Below are positions 32,038 to 42,179 of a stretch of 64,000 nt of DNA, piece by piece. The position numbers and the translations under genes were made by a program. The notes below the pieces were generated by a model. The model saw nothing but the letters and a program-made list of their open reading frames with translations, did not search any database and was not told the DNA's origin. Every line of letters begins with the position of its first letter. Position 1 is the stretch's first letter. The stretch spans positions 47,309,976 to 47,373,975 of the forward strand of contig OZ029913.1 in the NCBI GenBank assembly GCA_964023275.1. The letters are read 5' to 3'. Source of the stretch: Norana najaformis (Eukaryota > Annelida > Clitellata > Crassiclitellata > Hormogastridae).

Positions 32038-32724
32038 ATCTTAATATTGTTAGATGTCTAGCAGTTCCACAGAATATTTGATCATATGTAGTTTGATAGA
32101 CAACCAGTTAACACTAAATTGTGTTCATAAATTCACTTTAATTATGATAAAGAAATGTTTATGTTAACTGTATTTTTAATTAAAATTACTGAGGTATGTT
32201 GCATTTATATCTTTAAAAGTGATCACATTGGTTTCACAGTTTTAATATTGATATATTATGGTAACTAGTCTGTCAAATACCACCCGTGATTGCAACTTGC
32301 AATACCAAATAATGGCCATATTTGACACACTGTAAACTCCCTAAAACAGAAAACCCCATCGGGATTTTTGAGACACTTATCAATTGAGCTATGCTTTATC
32401 AGAAAATGCAATAAAAAGTAATATTTTTATGACCCTTTTTGATAATATTTTTTCTCGTTGACAGTATACATATAAAAATTGAATGTGTTACACCTGGCAG
32501 ATATGGAGATATTGATCACTGAATATTGCAGAATTTAGAAATAATATGAATATGAAAGCACCTTTGACATTTAATATAGCTGAAATTATAGGACACACAA
32601 TAAAAATAATTATTAAAAACAAATTATATATATTAAATTATGAATTAAATTATAGTAAAGATAAAAATAATTATATTTTTGTAATCTATGCAAGAAACCA
32701 TACAGATGCAAAAACAGTTCATGA

Positions 32725-33194
32725 AATTTGGTCTAACAACTCTAGAGATATCATTTCTCAAAATTATCGAAGTTTTGTGCAGTGCTTTCTGAGGGTGATG
32801 TCATGGAATCAACGATATCTTGGAAAGTATATTAAATATTGCAGCAACATTTTGGTCTTTTACACCCAATACATCTTGCAGCATGTAGTTAAAATTGCAG
32901 CCAGTTCTAAAATGGCAGGTGGAGGCATTGGTTGAGTTGAGTTCAAATGACCCTATATTCGTTTTTCTACATGTTTGGGCCCTTGTGGGGCCCCTTCCAC
33001 AATAGCTGGAAGCAGTTTAAGATTTTCTGGCGATTGCCTGGGTGAATAAGTCTTGCTTTGTTTGTGTTTTTCTTGGAAAATATTTTGTAGAAATTTGACA
33101 ATTTAAAATTTTGAAAAATAATTTTTTGACCTGCGGCTTGCCATATCGAATATCCTATATGCGAATGTGAATATCAAACCAACTTGACGGACGT
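32725..33194 (-). repeat. Right inverted arm of the MULE-like element
   Basis: Reverse complement of the left arm, including TATAGGGTCATTTGAA and the CTGCTTCCAGCTATTGTGG block. Confidence 0.85.
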
Positions 33195-33203
33195 GTGATG
33201 GAT

Positions 33204-33960
33204 GAGGTAAAGGAATGCAGAGAGAAGGATATGAAGAGTGTTACCCGGGTAAAGTTGGAGGCTGATTGAAGAGTATTCTATGAGATGGCTCAGTGGCGTA
33301 TGCAAAATGAACAGAAGTGGCCCTAGGAGAGAATCTTGAGGGACACCAGGAGAGAGTGGTATGTGTTGTGAACAATGACTTGCAGCTTTCACAGAAAAGA
33401 AGTGGGAATACAAGTAAGATTGGAATCAAAGTGGTGCAGTATCAGAGATGCCAAAACCAGGAAGATAGTCATCGAAGAAGTAGGTCATGATTGATGGTGT
33501 CAAAACCATCAGAAATGTTGAGAAGACAGAGGCAAGAGACTTACTGGTGACTAATGGCAGAGTCTAGTTTAACACAGGCAGAGTTTTAGCAGAGTGAAGC
33601 TCAGTGAATCTAGATTGGTAGGCAGTGAGACTTTGTTTACACTTATATACGCAACATTTTAATAACTTATAAATATAATATAATAATATAATCTGAGAAT
33701 TTCTAGAGCGGAACTGTAATAATGCTCAAGGCATCAGCAAAATCATTGTGCAAGCTGTATTCCAAGATGAGTCCAGTCAAAAGCCAAGAGAGTATTCTGA
33801 GAAGACAGATGCAGACTGTGGAGAAAATGAGTCCAGGAAGAAATGAGTTTATAATGGAGTTCTGAAGGCAAGAACAGACTGTAGAGCAAGCATTTGCTGA
33901 AAGAGAGTTCCAGTGTGAAGGGTCAGCTACAGAAAGGACACGCATGTGAGATAGTCAGAG
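33204..33960 (-). pseudogene. LINE fragment, RT palm and C terminus
   Basis: Minus-strand LSPGVPQDSLLGPLLFIL (motif B, Gly to Asp) precedes the eroded YADD region. A second block at about 33720-33945 gives VADPSHWNSLS, the WNSLP-like C terminus. It is heavily shifted. Confidence 0.6.
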
Positions 33961-34379
33961 ACCTACCTGGTTGAGTAGATACAAGTCTTGGGAGCCAGCA
34001 TAAATGTAAATGTACGTGGTTTTGTATAGCGACCGTATGACCTCGACCCTGCTCATTTTTCAATGATTCGATCGAGTGAGATCCTTCACCACCGCTACCC
34101 GTTTGAATGGGTGTTGCGCCATTTAAGGTCCCCGTGCATGGACCGTGATAGCCCGAGATTCAAATCTATGAAGTAAGGTATGATCGGGTTGCGAACTGGG
34201 GATCCTCACATACAGAGGTTCCTTGGCATATGCCTTTAGGGCGAAGTTAGTGAGATTTGCTTGAATGTGGAGTCTTGTATATGATAAGCTCGGTCTTGAA
34301 ACTTGTTTGCTTTTCTGTGGGAATTGGGTGGCCATTACAGTGATTGTAGGATTGGTAATATATGTTCATATTTAGAATT

Positions 34380-34810
34380 TATGGCCAAGGTATTTTGAAT
34401 TCTTTGAAGCTTCATCAAGTTAGCTTTTGAAATGCCAGCAAGAAGTGAGATGTAGTATTCAAGATGGCTGGAGAGAGAGCACATTAGCTATAAACACCAG
34501 AGCAGAAAAGGAAATGTGGTGCCTAATCCTATGGATATCATGGATTTGGTAGTGGGCAGACCTACATGTAGAATAAGCGTGTTCAAGTTCGAGTCAAACA
34601 GCAAATTGTGGGCTGAACAGCCATGTTTGTATGACTAAAATGCCTAGGTGGACATTATTCAAAAAGTGTAATTTGTTCAGTGGCTGAGAAGTTCAGGAAA
34701 AAGAAACTCAGTTTTGGATGGGTTTATGAGCAATTCATTTTGTTCCTTCCAAGAAAAACACAGAGTTGAGTAACATCAGCGTAAAGATGGTGTTTCAGAC
34801 CACTTTGACT
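34380..34810 (-). pseudogene. LINE RT fragment, decayed
   Basis: Minus-strand reading at about 34790 gives HHLYADVTQLC, and at about 34720 ENELLINPSKTEF. These are motifs C and D of an L2-like RT, with later parts eroded beyond a continuous frame. Confidence 0.55.
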
Positions 34811-35270
34811 TAGAGGTCACTATGAAGAGATCAAGCCAAAAATCATCAAAAGTAACTCTTGTAAAGTAAGCCATGTAATTGCATTTGTTTTTGTTTTCTT
34901 AAGTTTTCTTAAATTAAAAAAGTAAGTTTCTAAAAATTTATTGCGAATTATGCAATGTATAGAGCCTACAAGCCTGATTGATTGTATTCAGCCAAACTGT
35001 TTTTCAGTTAATGCATTATTTTACACATCTGTTGCTGTAGAAATATATAACTTGAATATGGTTGACCTAGCTCATGACTCCCTTCTGTCATGTGTATTTG
35101 AAAGAGAAGTAGACAATTGTTTGTAACTGAGTTTCCAAGACCAAATCCTTCTTTCCACAAACCTAATTTTTGAAAACTCGTCTTGCCCAAGTTCCCTTTG
35201 GAAGGTCTTTGACGTGATATTCTATGCCGCAGAAAAACGGCACGTAAGGTACCCAAGACTTGTTCACAAG
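34811..35270. other. No recognisable gene
   Basis: AT-rich intronic sequence. The 61-codon frame at 34941-35126 has no motif. Confidence 0.4.
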
Positions 35271-35435
35271 GTGGGGCATGGTAGCTGATTGGTTTGAGCG
35301 TTTGGCTTGTAACATGGAGAGTGCAGGTCAAGGCCACCATAAGATGGTGACTGTGGAAGGACCAGTTGCTCTGTGCCATCTACTGATGCATAGTCTTTAG
35401 ATAGTGGCACTGAATAAAAGCAAAAATTCTTGACC
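35271..35435 (+). mobile_element. tRNA-derived SINE
   Basis: A head of about 68 bp has tRNA layout: GGTAGCTGATTGGTTTGAGC (A box and D arm), a GGCTTGTAA anticodon-like region (TGT), and GCAGGTCAAGGCC (B box). A non-tRNA body follows, with a short A-rich end (AATAAAAGCAAAAATTC). Confidence 0.6.
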
Positions 35436-35489
35436 ATATGGCTTCTGTTTTTTGAGTGTTCCTTCAGTGGCCTATCATACTGTAAATCT

Positions 35490-36130
35490 CCTCCACCAGT
35501 TCTCAGTCTTTTTCAACCAGCAACTCTGATTAAGATTCTTAATCTTTCCTCATCTGATAAAAGATGTGCTTCAGACCTTATTCCTAGCATCCTTTAAAAA
35601 GAATGTTTGATCTCTTCGGCCCAGTTATCACAACCATTGTCAATCTATCACTGAAGGCTGCTTTTCTGCCAGTTTTGCTCAAGCTATAGTTAGCCCTCTT
35701 CTCTAAAAGCCATCTTTCTTCTGACGATCTGTCAAACTAGCACCCAAGCTCTAGTCTCAGTTCCTCGAAAAAGTGGTTGCTAATTGCCCAAGCTGTCCCA
35801 CAACCTGTACCTGTCTCTCTGGTTTGTCTACAGCAAGTTCCAATCTGCTGAAACTGCACTGCTTACCATTCATCATCACATAATTGGTTCCATCGATAAA
35901 GGAAAAGTAACTGCTCTGATTCTGCTTGGCATATCTGCTGAGTGTAACATACTCCTTACATCCTTGAACAGCTGGTTCACATCTTATCAGCACCCTCATT
36001 CTTAATTAGTTCATATCAACCAACACAGTTCAGCTCCCACTGTCTTGAGTTGCGGTTTTCCACAAGTTTCTGTACTGGACATGCTCCTGTTTATATACTA
36101 CACTAGGTTCACTACTTACTGATAGCTGTC
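35490..36130 (+). pseudogene. LINE RT N-terminal fragment
   Basis: Eroded reading with GPVITTIVNLSLK, FQSAETALLTIHHHI and STDKGKVTAL-like residues, then DISAE where motif A is expected. Many stops. Confidence 0.6.
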
Positions 36131-36139
36131 TTGACAAAT

Positions 36140-37445
36140 TGTAATTAGAAACTTTTATAGTAATACGCAAGGTATCAACTGTGGCACACCAATATCAAGC
36201 CACATTCAGGTCAGTATCCATAAGGCTGGCTTCTGAAGGAGCAAGGCACCAGGGATAAACCAACTGAAAAAGGCAAGTCTTAAGTTTCGACCAAAATGAC
36301 ATAATAATTGTAATTTGAGATTTATAAAGCACCTCTTAGAGGATAAACTCAACAGAGGTGCTTCTGACCTGAAAAAGTAAAATCACTGTGAAACAGTACA
36401 GTCTTCAGGCACCTGCGGAATACTGAGAGGGGGAGAGAAAGGAGCTCAAGACACAATTCTCAAGGGAGATGATTCAAGCAAGTGTGACCAATGTAGGCAA
36501 AGCTTCTGGACTGGGCTGCAGCGGTTTGCATGTGAGGGACAAACAGGAGATCCTGAGTGGCTGACGGAAGGGTGCTATGGCCCGGCAACGGGGAGACCAA
36601 AGTGCAGAAGTGAATGAGGTAGAGGGGATCTGAGCCAACAACACATTTGCGCATGAGAGAGAGGATCTTAAAGTGGACACGCTGCTGGATGGGGAGCCAG
36701 TTAAGAGTGTCATGAATATAAGATGAGATGTGGTCATATCTTGGAATGCCCCCAATGAGACGAGCAGCTGAGGTAAGCACAGATTGCAGCTTAGCAGTGG
36801 TGGCTAACGATAGGCCAGTAAAGATGGCATTGCCAAAGTCAACCCTGGTGCAAATGAGGGCATGAACCAGAGTGGAGATAGCGTGAAAGGAAAGAGTACG
36901 GCGTATGATGCGGAGCTGATGAAGATGGTAAAAACAAGAACGTGAGAGACGCTGTTAACATGAACAGACAGGGTAAGTTCCTGATCCAGCACAACCCTGA
37001 GATAGGGCCCATAATAGTCTGAGCTCAACGAATAGATACAGAAAGAGAGTTCAGAATTTAGGTCCAGCAACCGCAAAACTTGTCCACCATGAACAGTTCT
37101 GCTTTCAGAGAAAGACAGTCACATGACCTGGTGAATAATGATAGGTCTGGGGAATGGGGACTGATTTTAAGTATTGTGGTTGGCCAGAGTTTAATGTTTT
37201 ATAAACTATAAGCCCCAATTTGAAACAAATCCTTTGCTGAACTGAAAGCCAATGCATAGATTTAAGAATAGTGGTTATATGCTCATATTTGGACATACCG
37301 CTTATGGCTCTAGCCAAAGAGATCTGAACTCTGAAGTTTCTATATGTTTGACTTTGTGGTATCATTATGAAGCGTGTTATAGTAATCAAGGCAAGTAGAG
37401 ACCAATGCTTTTGCCAGAGGTATCTTTGAGGACATTGGACATACA
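36140..37445 (-). pseudogene. LINE-G copy split by LINE-B
   Basis: The ends 36140-36300 and 37021-37445 both align with LINE-G (26200-26360 and 26395-26830). The right part encodes RVQISLARAISGMSKYEH and ILKSMHWLSVQQRICFKLGL. The middle is a LINE-B insertion. Confidence 0.75.
36301..37020 (-). pseudogene. LINE-B C-terminal fragment inserted in LINE-G
   Basis: SAARLIGGIPRYDHISSYIH, DTLNWLPIQQRVHFKILSL and PLPGHSTLPSAT, with the TTTATAAAGC and TGTAATT 3' end at 36305-36335. It matches 1980-2728 reversed. Confidence 0.82.
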
Positions 37446-37479
37446 TTACACAAATAATCTTGCAAAGTTCACAGACTTA

Positions 37480-38091
37480 TATTTTCTTCACCTGACAAAA
37501 GCTCTATCCTTTACACCATTCCTACATCTTTTCTTTTCTTTGCCTCAAACTGACTTAAGCTAATGCTTTGGTTTCGAGCAGACTTGACTACTGTAACTCA
37601 CTTCTTATTGATATTACAAAGAGAGCTGTGCACAAACTACAAATTGTTCAAAACTCTCTTGCCAGAGCCATAATAAAGACCCTTAAATATCGGCATTCAT
37701 TGCACAGGCTGCCCATTGACCAAAGAATTCACTTCAAAATTTGTCTTAGAATTCGCAAGGTATTACACTTAAATCAGCTGACCATGGTCACCCTTAACAC
37801 TAGTAGATCAATGGACACTGACTCTTGGTGTGCTCTATACCAGAACAGTGTTGAGCTCTGAGCCTTCTCTGTAGCTGGTACAAAGCTTTGGAATTTACTG
37901 GCCAGTTCAGTTCATTCTGCCAATTCTTTTATGTCATTCAGGTCTGAACTTGAGACAAATTGCATCCAATTTACTTACCCAACATAGCCTGGCTTCTCCA
38001 AAGGTTTTATGATTTTTGACTGCTATTTTGACTTGAATCAACCATCAACTGATGCCTTGGGCATTATGATAACGTTGATATAGAAGTCTTT
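37480..38091 (+). pseudogene. LINE-G-type C-terminal fragment and 3' UTR
   Basis: Plus-strand VSSRLDYCNSLLIDITK, VQNSLARAIIKTLKYRH and LHRLPIDQRIHFKI, then GTKLWNLL-like sequence and the ATCAACTGATGCCTTGGGC UTR. It ends against the LINE-C tail. Confidence 0.75.
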
Positions 38092-41000
38092 ATCGTAATC
38101 GTAATCTCGAGATTTCTACAGCGCCCAACGAAAGCTAAGTTGCGGGAACCAGCTTATTCACAGGCGCTCAGTCAAAACAGAATCGATAGGCAAAAGGGTT
38201 TGGTTCCAGGTCAAGATCCAGGAGTCAGGCATTCAGACAGTCAGATGGCTACGGTGGATGGTGTTCGAAATTGAAGCGAGAAGAGTGATAAGGAGAAGAG
38301 GAAGAATCAGGGTAAGATTTTTGGAAAAGAAGTGTTTTCAGTCTTGAGTGAAAGACCTGCGCAGAAACTGAAAGAGGTGAAGCGTAGGTGAGGTGATGAA
38401 CCAGATAACTGTCGTAATTCTGGCGGGAGTTTATTCCAGAGGGGTGGGGCGGCTATGGAGCGATTTCCAAATTTTAAGGATGAGGTGAATGGAGGGCGAA
38501 GAAGTGCTAGGACAGATGATGAACGGGTTAAGGGTTGGATTGTAAATAATTGACGAAGATAGGAGGGTTGGGAGGATTGAAGTGTGTTGTAGGTGAGGGA
38601 TAAGACCTTGTACTCTATTCGTTCTGGTATTTTAAGCCAGTGAAGTGATTTCAGAACAGGAGTGATGTGATGGTATTTGGGAGATTTGGTGACGGCACGA
38701 GCGAGAGCATTCTGAATCCCTTGAAGGCGATTTATCAGGGTTTTGTCTATATTGAGGAAAAGTGAATTACAGTAATCAAGTTTTGCATGGACTATAGATG
38801 TGGCAATGGTAGAAGCAGTTTTGAAATCAAGCATAGGGCGGATTCTGCGGAGGTCACGGATATGCATGAAGCAAGAGCGGGAAAGATGGGTGATATGATC
38901 AGAAAAGGAGAGGTATTGGTCGAATATTGCGCCTAAATTGCGGACAGGAGAATTAGTATTAAATGTGTTGGTGGAGGTAGAGTCCAGGGTAAGGGAGATA
39001 GAAGGGTCAGGAATTTTCTTCAGCTGGTCACGTAGGCCAATAAGTATGAATTCCGTCTTAGAAGGGTTCAGGCATAAGAGATTAGATGTCATCCAGGAGG
39101 AGATTTGTTTAACCACACAAAGAAGATGATTTATAGAGTCGTTAAAACAATTCGGAGAGAAAGAGATGAATAGTTGGGTGTCATCGGCATAGAGGTGATG
39201 ATCAACTGAGAATGCTTTAATGAGTGAACTGAGTGGGGTAGTGTAGAGGATAAACAGAAGAGGTCCAAGAACGGAGCCTTGTGGAACTCCGCAAGTGGGA
39301 GGGCATGACTGAGAAGAGGCTTCCGAAGTTTTAACAGAGAATGAGCGGGAGGAGAGATAAGACTGTATCCATAGGAGAGCAGTGTCTGCAAAACCGAACC
39401 AGGTGGAAAGTCGGTGGAGTAAGATATTGTGATCTGTGGTGTTGAAGGCTGCAGAGATATCAAGGAGACAGAGGCAAGAAACTTGTTGATGAGAAATGGC
39501 AGAAACAAGCTTGTTGTAGAGAGATGTCAGCAGAGTTTCAGTTGAGTGGCATTTAGTAAAACCAGACTGGTGTGGGTTAAGGAGTGAGTTAGAAGCTAAA
39601 TATATCATTGATTCGAGAGAGGACAATCCGTTCAGTTAATTTGGAGATGAAAGTCAGGTTAGAAACAGGCCGGTAGTTCGAAAGGATTTCCTTGTCAAGA
39701 GATGATTTCTTGAGAAGAGGGGTAACAAGAGAGTGTTTGAATAGGAGGGGGAAGTTACCCATAGATAAGGAGAGATTAACTATTTTGGTAATGATTGGGA
39801 CAAGGACAGATGCACAGTCTTTCAGTAAGGAGGTGGGTATAGGGTCAAGTTTGCACTGGTTGTTTGGAAGTGATTTTAACAAGTGTAATATTTCAGACTC
39901 TGATGTGGGTTGAAAGAAAGATAATGAGGATCGAGGTGGGGAGGGTGGGAAGTCATGAGTGGGGGAAAGAGCATCATCAGATTGGTTATTGGTGGTTTTG
40001 GGAAGGAAAGATTGAAGAGAGAGACGGAGGGTACTAATTTTGTTCGAAAAGAAAGAACAGAATGAGTCAGCTATTGAAGAAGACAGAAAAGAATTTGGAA
40101 GTGGACTGGCTGAATTTCGATGGAGGAGTTGGTTTATGGTTTTCCAGAGTAGGCGAGGGCTAGAGGATCGAGAACGAATTAGCGAGGAGTAAAAACTCTG
40201 TTTAACTGCAGTAAGAAGGTGATGGTATTTATTTGTGGCAGATTTAAGGGCAGAAAGAAGTTGAGGATCCCTGGTGCATTTGTAAATGCGCTCAAGGCGT
40301 CGCCGGAAAGATTTGAAGGCCTGGAGATAGGAATTGAACCAAGGATTGTTAGAGTGAGAGCTGGATTTGGTAATAATAGGAGCATGTTTGTCAAGGATGG
40401 TGGAAAGAGTGGCAGATTTAAGGAAGACAGAAGGTCATCAAGGGAAGAGGGTGGATTTAAAACGAGGTCAGAACAGGAAATATCTTGTATGAAGGCTTCA
40501 ATATTTATTGAACTAATGCGACGGAAAGAATGAAAGACAGGATCAGGACGTGAAGTCGGAAGAATGTTAAGACATGTAAAAATGGGGTAATGATGAGATG
40601 GTGTGTCAAAAGAAAAAGATATATCAGGTGATAGAGTGGAGAATGATGATGTGATAATAAGGTCAAGTGTGTGAATGTGGGTGGGGAATTTGACATGTTG
40701 AACCAGATTGGTAGAAGATAATAGGGTGAGAAATTCAGAAGCAAATGTGTCAGAGGGGTTATCGACATGTATATTGAAGTCACCTGTAATCAGAAATTCA
40801 TGAGGTGTAGTGGCGGCAGTGGAGAGAAGGGTGGTAAATTCTTTCAAGAAGACTGATAGAGGGCTTGAGTATGAATAGGAGGATAGAGGGTGATATACAT
40901 TAAAGATAGTCAGATTTGTGTGAGGAAGTTTAAGTGTAATTGATGCACATTCAAATGAGTGGAAACAGTAACCAGGTGAGTCTAAAACTGTGGCAGGTTC

Positions 41001-41106
41001 TCGGGTCAGAAAGGCAATACCACCTCCAGTTGGATTTATATGGGAGGGGGAAGATGATTTGCAGAGACGAGGTGTACTGTAAAGATGGTAGAATAGATTA
41101 GATCTT
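38092..41106 (-). mobile_element. LINE-C, 3.0-kb copy with endonuclease and RT
   Basis: Read from 41106 downward. The APE endonuclease part has INPTGGGIAFLTREP, then FLITGDFNIHVDNPSD, THIHTLDLIIT and PSHHYPIF, where SDH is expected. A linker follows to 39900. RT starts with CKLDPIPTSLLKDC and NYRPVSNLTFISKLTERIVL. A 439-codon frame (39626-38307) has KCHSTETLL, LLDISAAFNTTDH (motif A, Asp to Asn at the second Asp), CGVPQGSVLGPLLFIL, HHLYADDTQLF, LNPSKTEFILIG and LKSLHWLKIPERIEYKV, ending after WNKLPPELRQ. The 3' tail is (ATTACG)n at 38092-38108. It is 5'-truncated within the endonuclease, and the frames between domains are broken. Confidence 0.9.
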
Positions 41107-41520
41107 TTCTGAAAGAATGCTTTGATGTCCTGTGTCCAGCCATTACATCAATTATCAATTTCTCATTGCTTGAAGGATCCTTCCCATCTGCTTTTGCTCA
41201 TTTCTTCATTTATCCTCTGCTGAAGAAACCTGTCTTAATTACGAACCCATCTCAGCTTTAAATTTTTGTATGAATTGTATACAAACTCACCTTTCTTCCA
41301 ACTGACTAATCTCGCCATTTCATTATGCATACTGTAAGTTTCGTTCAACAGAATTCGCCCTTCTTGCCGTTCGTAATTATAAAGGTAGGTTACAGCACTT
41401 GTTCTTCTTGACTTGTCTGCCGCTTTTGATACTGTGGATCAGTCTTTTCTTTTGCATACCTCCACCACTGATTTGGGGTTTCTGATCCTGTTGGTTTTTT
41501 ACTTATTAATGCCCCCAAGC
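41107..41520 (+). pseudogene. LINE-G RT N-terminal fragment
   Basis: Matches the reverse of 27350-27790 (GAAGGATCCTTCCCATCTGCTTTTGCTCA region) and reads DLSAAFDTVDQSFLLH at motif A. It begins exactly where LINE-C stops. Confidence 0.7.
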
Positions 41521-41589
41521 TCTTGCCTAGAAATATTGATTGACATATATAACCCAAAGACAGCGGTACTGTCATCAGTTCTGCCTCAT

Positions 41590-42160
41590 AAACAAGCTCA
41601 TAAATGACTCGAGGAGCTGTTTTTACTCCAGACAGCTGAAAAGTGTTCAAACCTCTCGGGACCGATGGCTCATCTTCCAGCATCTTCCGCATTCAAAGGA
41701 TGCTGTCACCTGCCAACAATCAGAACAAGGGAACCAGAAACTATGTTCATCTTTTGCTAACAAAATTAACAATCTGAAATGTAAAATTGCTCATTGTACT
41801 ACTTATCTAATTTGGAATGACTTGCTGCTTGACTCTGACTTCTCTGGTACTGCCTTTAATGACATTCCACTGGTCACATACTTTGAAGTCCTCTCTCTTC
41901 TTAATCACACTGTTCCTGTGGACTTCATACCTACATCGCTCATTGTCTTGTGTTGTGATATTTTCTCACATCTGATTGGACAATGGCCAGCTTATCTTTT
42001 GCTGAAGGCTGTTTTTCATCATGTTTTAAATCAGCATTAGTTACGCCTTTACTTTAAGCAGCTGACCTAGACACCAACAACCTCTCAACTTTTAGACCCA
42101 TCTCCAATCTCAATAACATTTCTAAGATTCTTGAACATCTCTTCCTTGTGTAGTGAACCT
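41590..42160 (+). pseudogene. LINE linker and RT finger fragment
   Basis: FANKINNLKCKIAHC, VPVDFIPTSLI and FRPISNLNNISKILEHL are the usual start of an L2/CR1-like RT. It ends before motif A. Confidence 0.65.
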
Positions 42161-42179
42161 CCATTTAATGCGCATTGTA

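Larger units (their letters stand above)
29087..33203. mobile_element. MULE-like DNA transposon with long inverted arms and 9-bp target duplication
   Basis: The element spans 29096-33194. Outside it, GTGATGGAT repeats directly at 29087-29095 and 33195-33203. Its ends are inverted (ACGTCCGTCA left, TGACGGACGT right), and the inverted similarity continues for about 470 bp on the right and about 755 bp on the left, where extra sequence has been added. Long terminal arms with a 9-bp duplication are typical of Mutator-like elements. Inside is a decayed ORF (29990-30545) that I could not match to a MULE transposase, then a Tigger-like insertion. Confidence 0.78.

Noticed and set aside
34020..34170. 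Possible tRNA or SINE promoter (TTTGAATC-like B box on minus strand)
   Set aside because: No matching A box or cloverleaf could be drawn.
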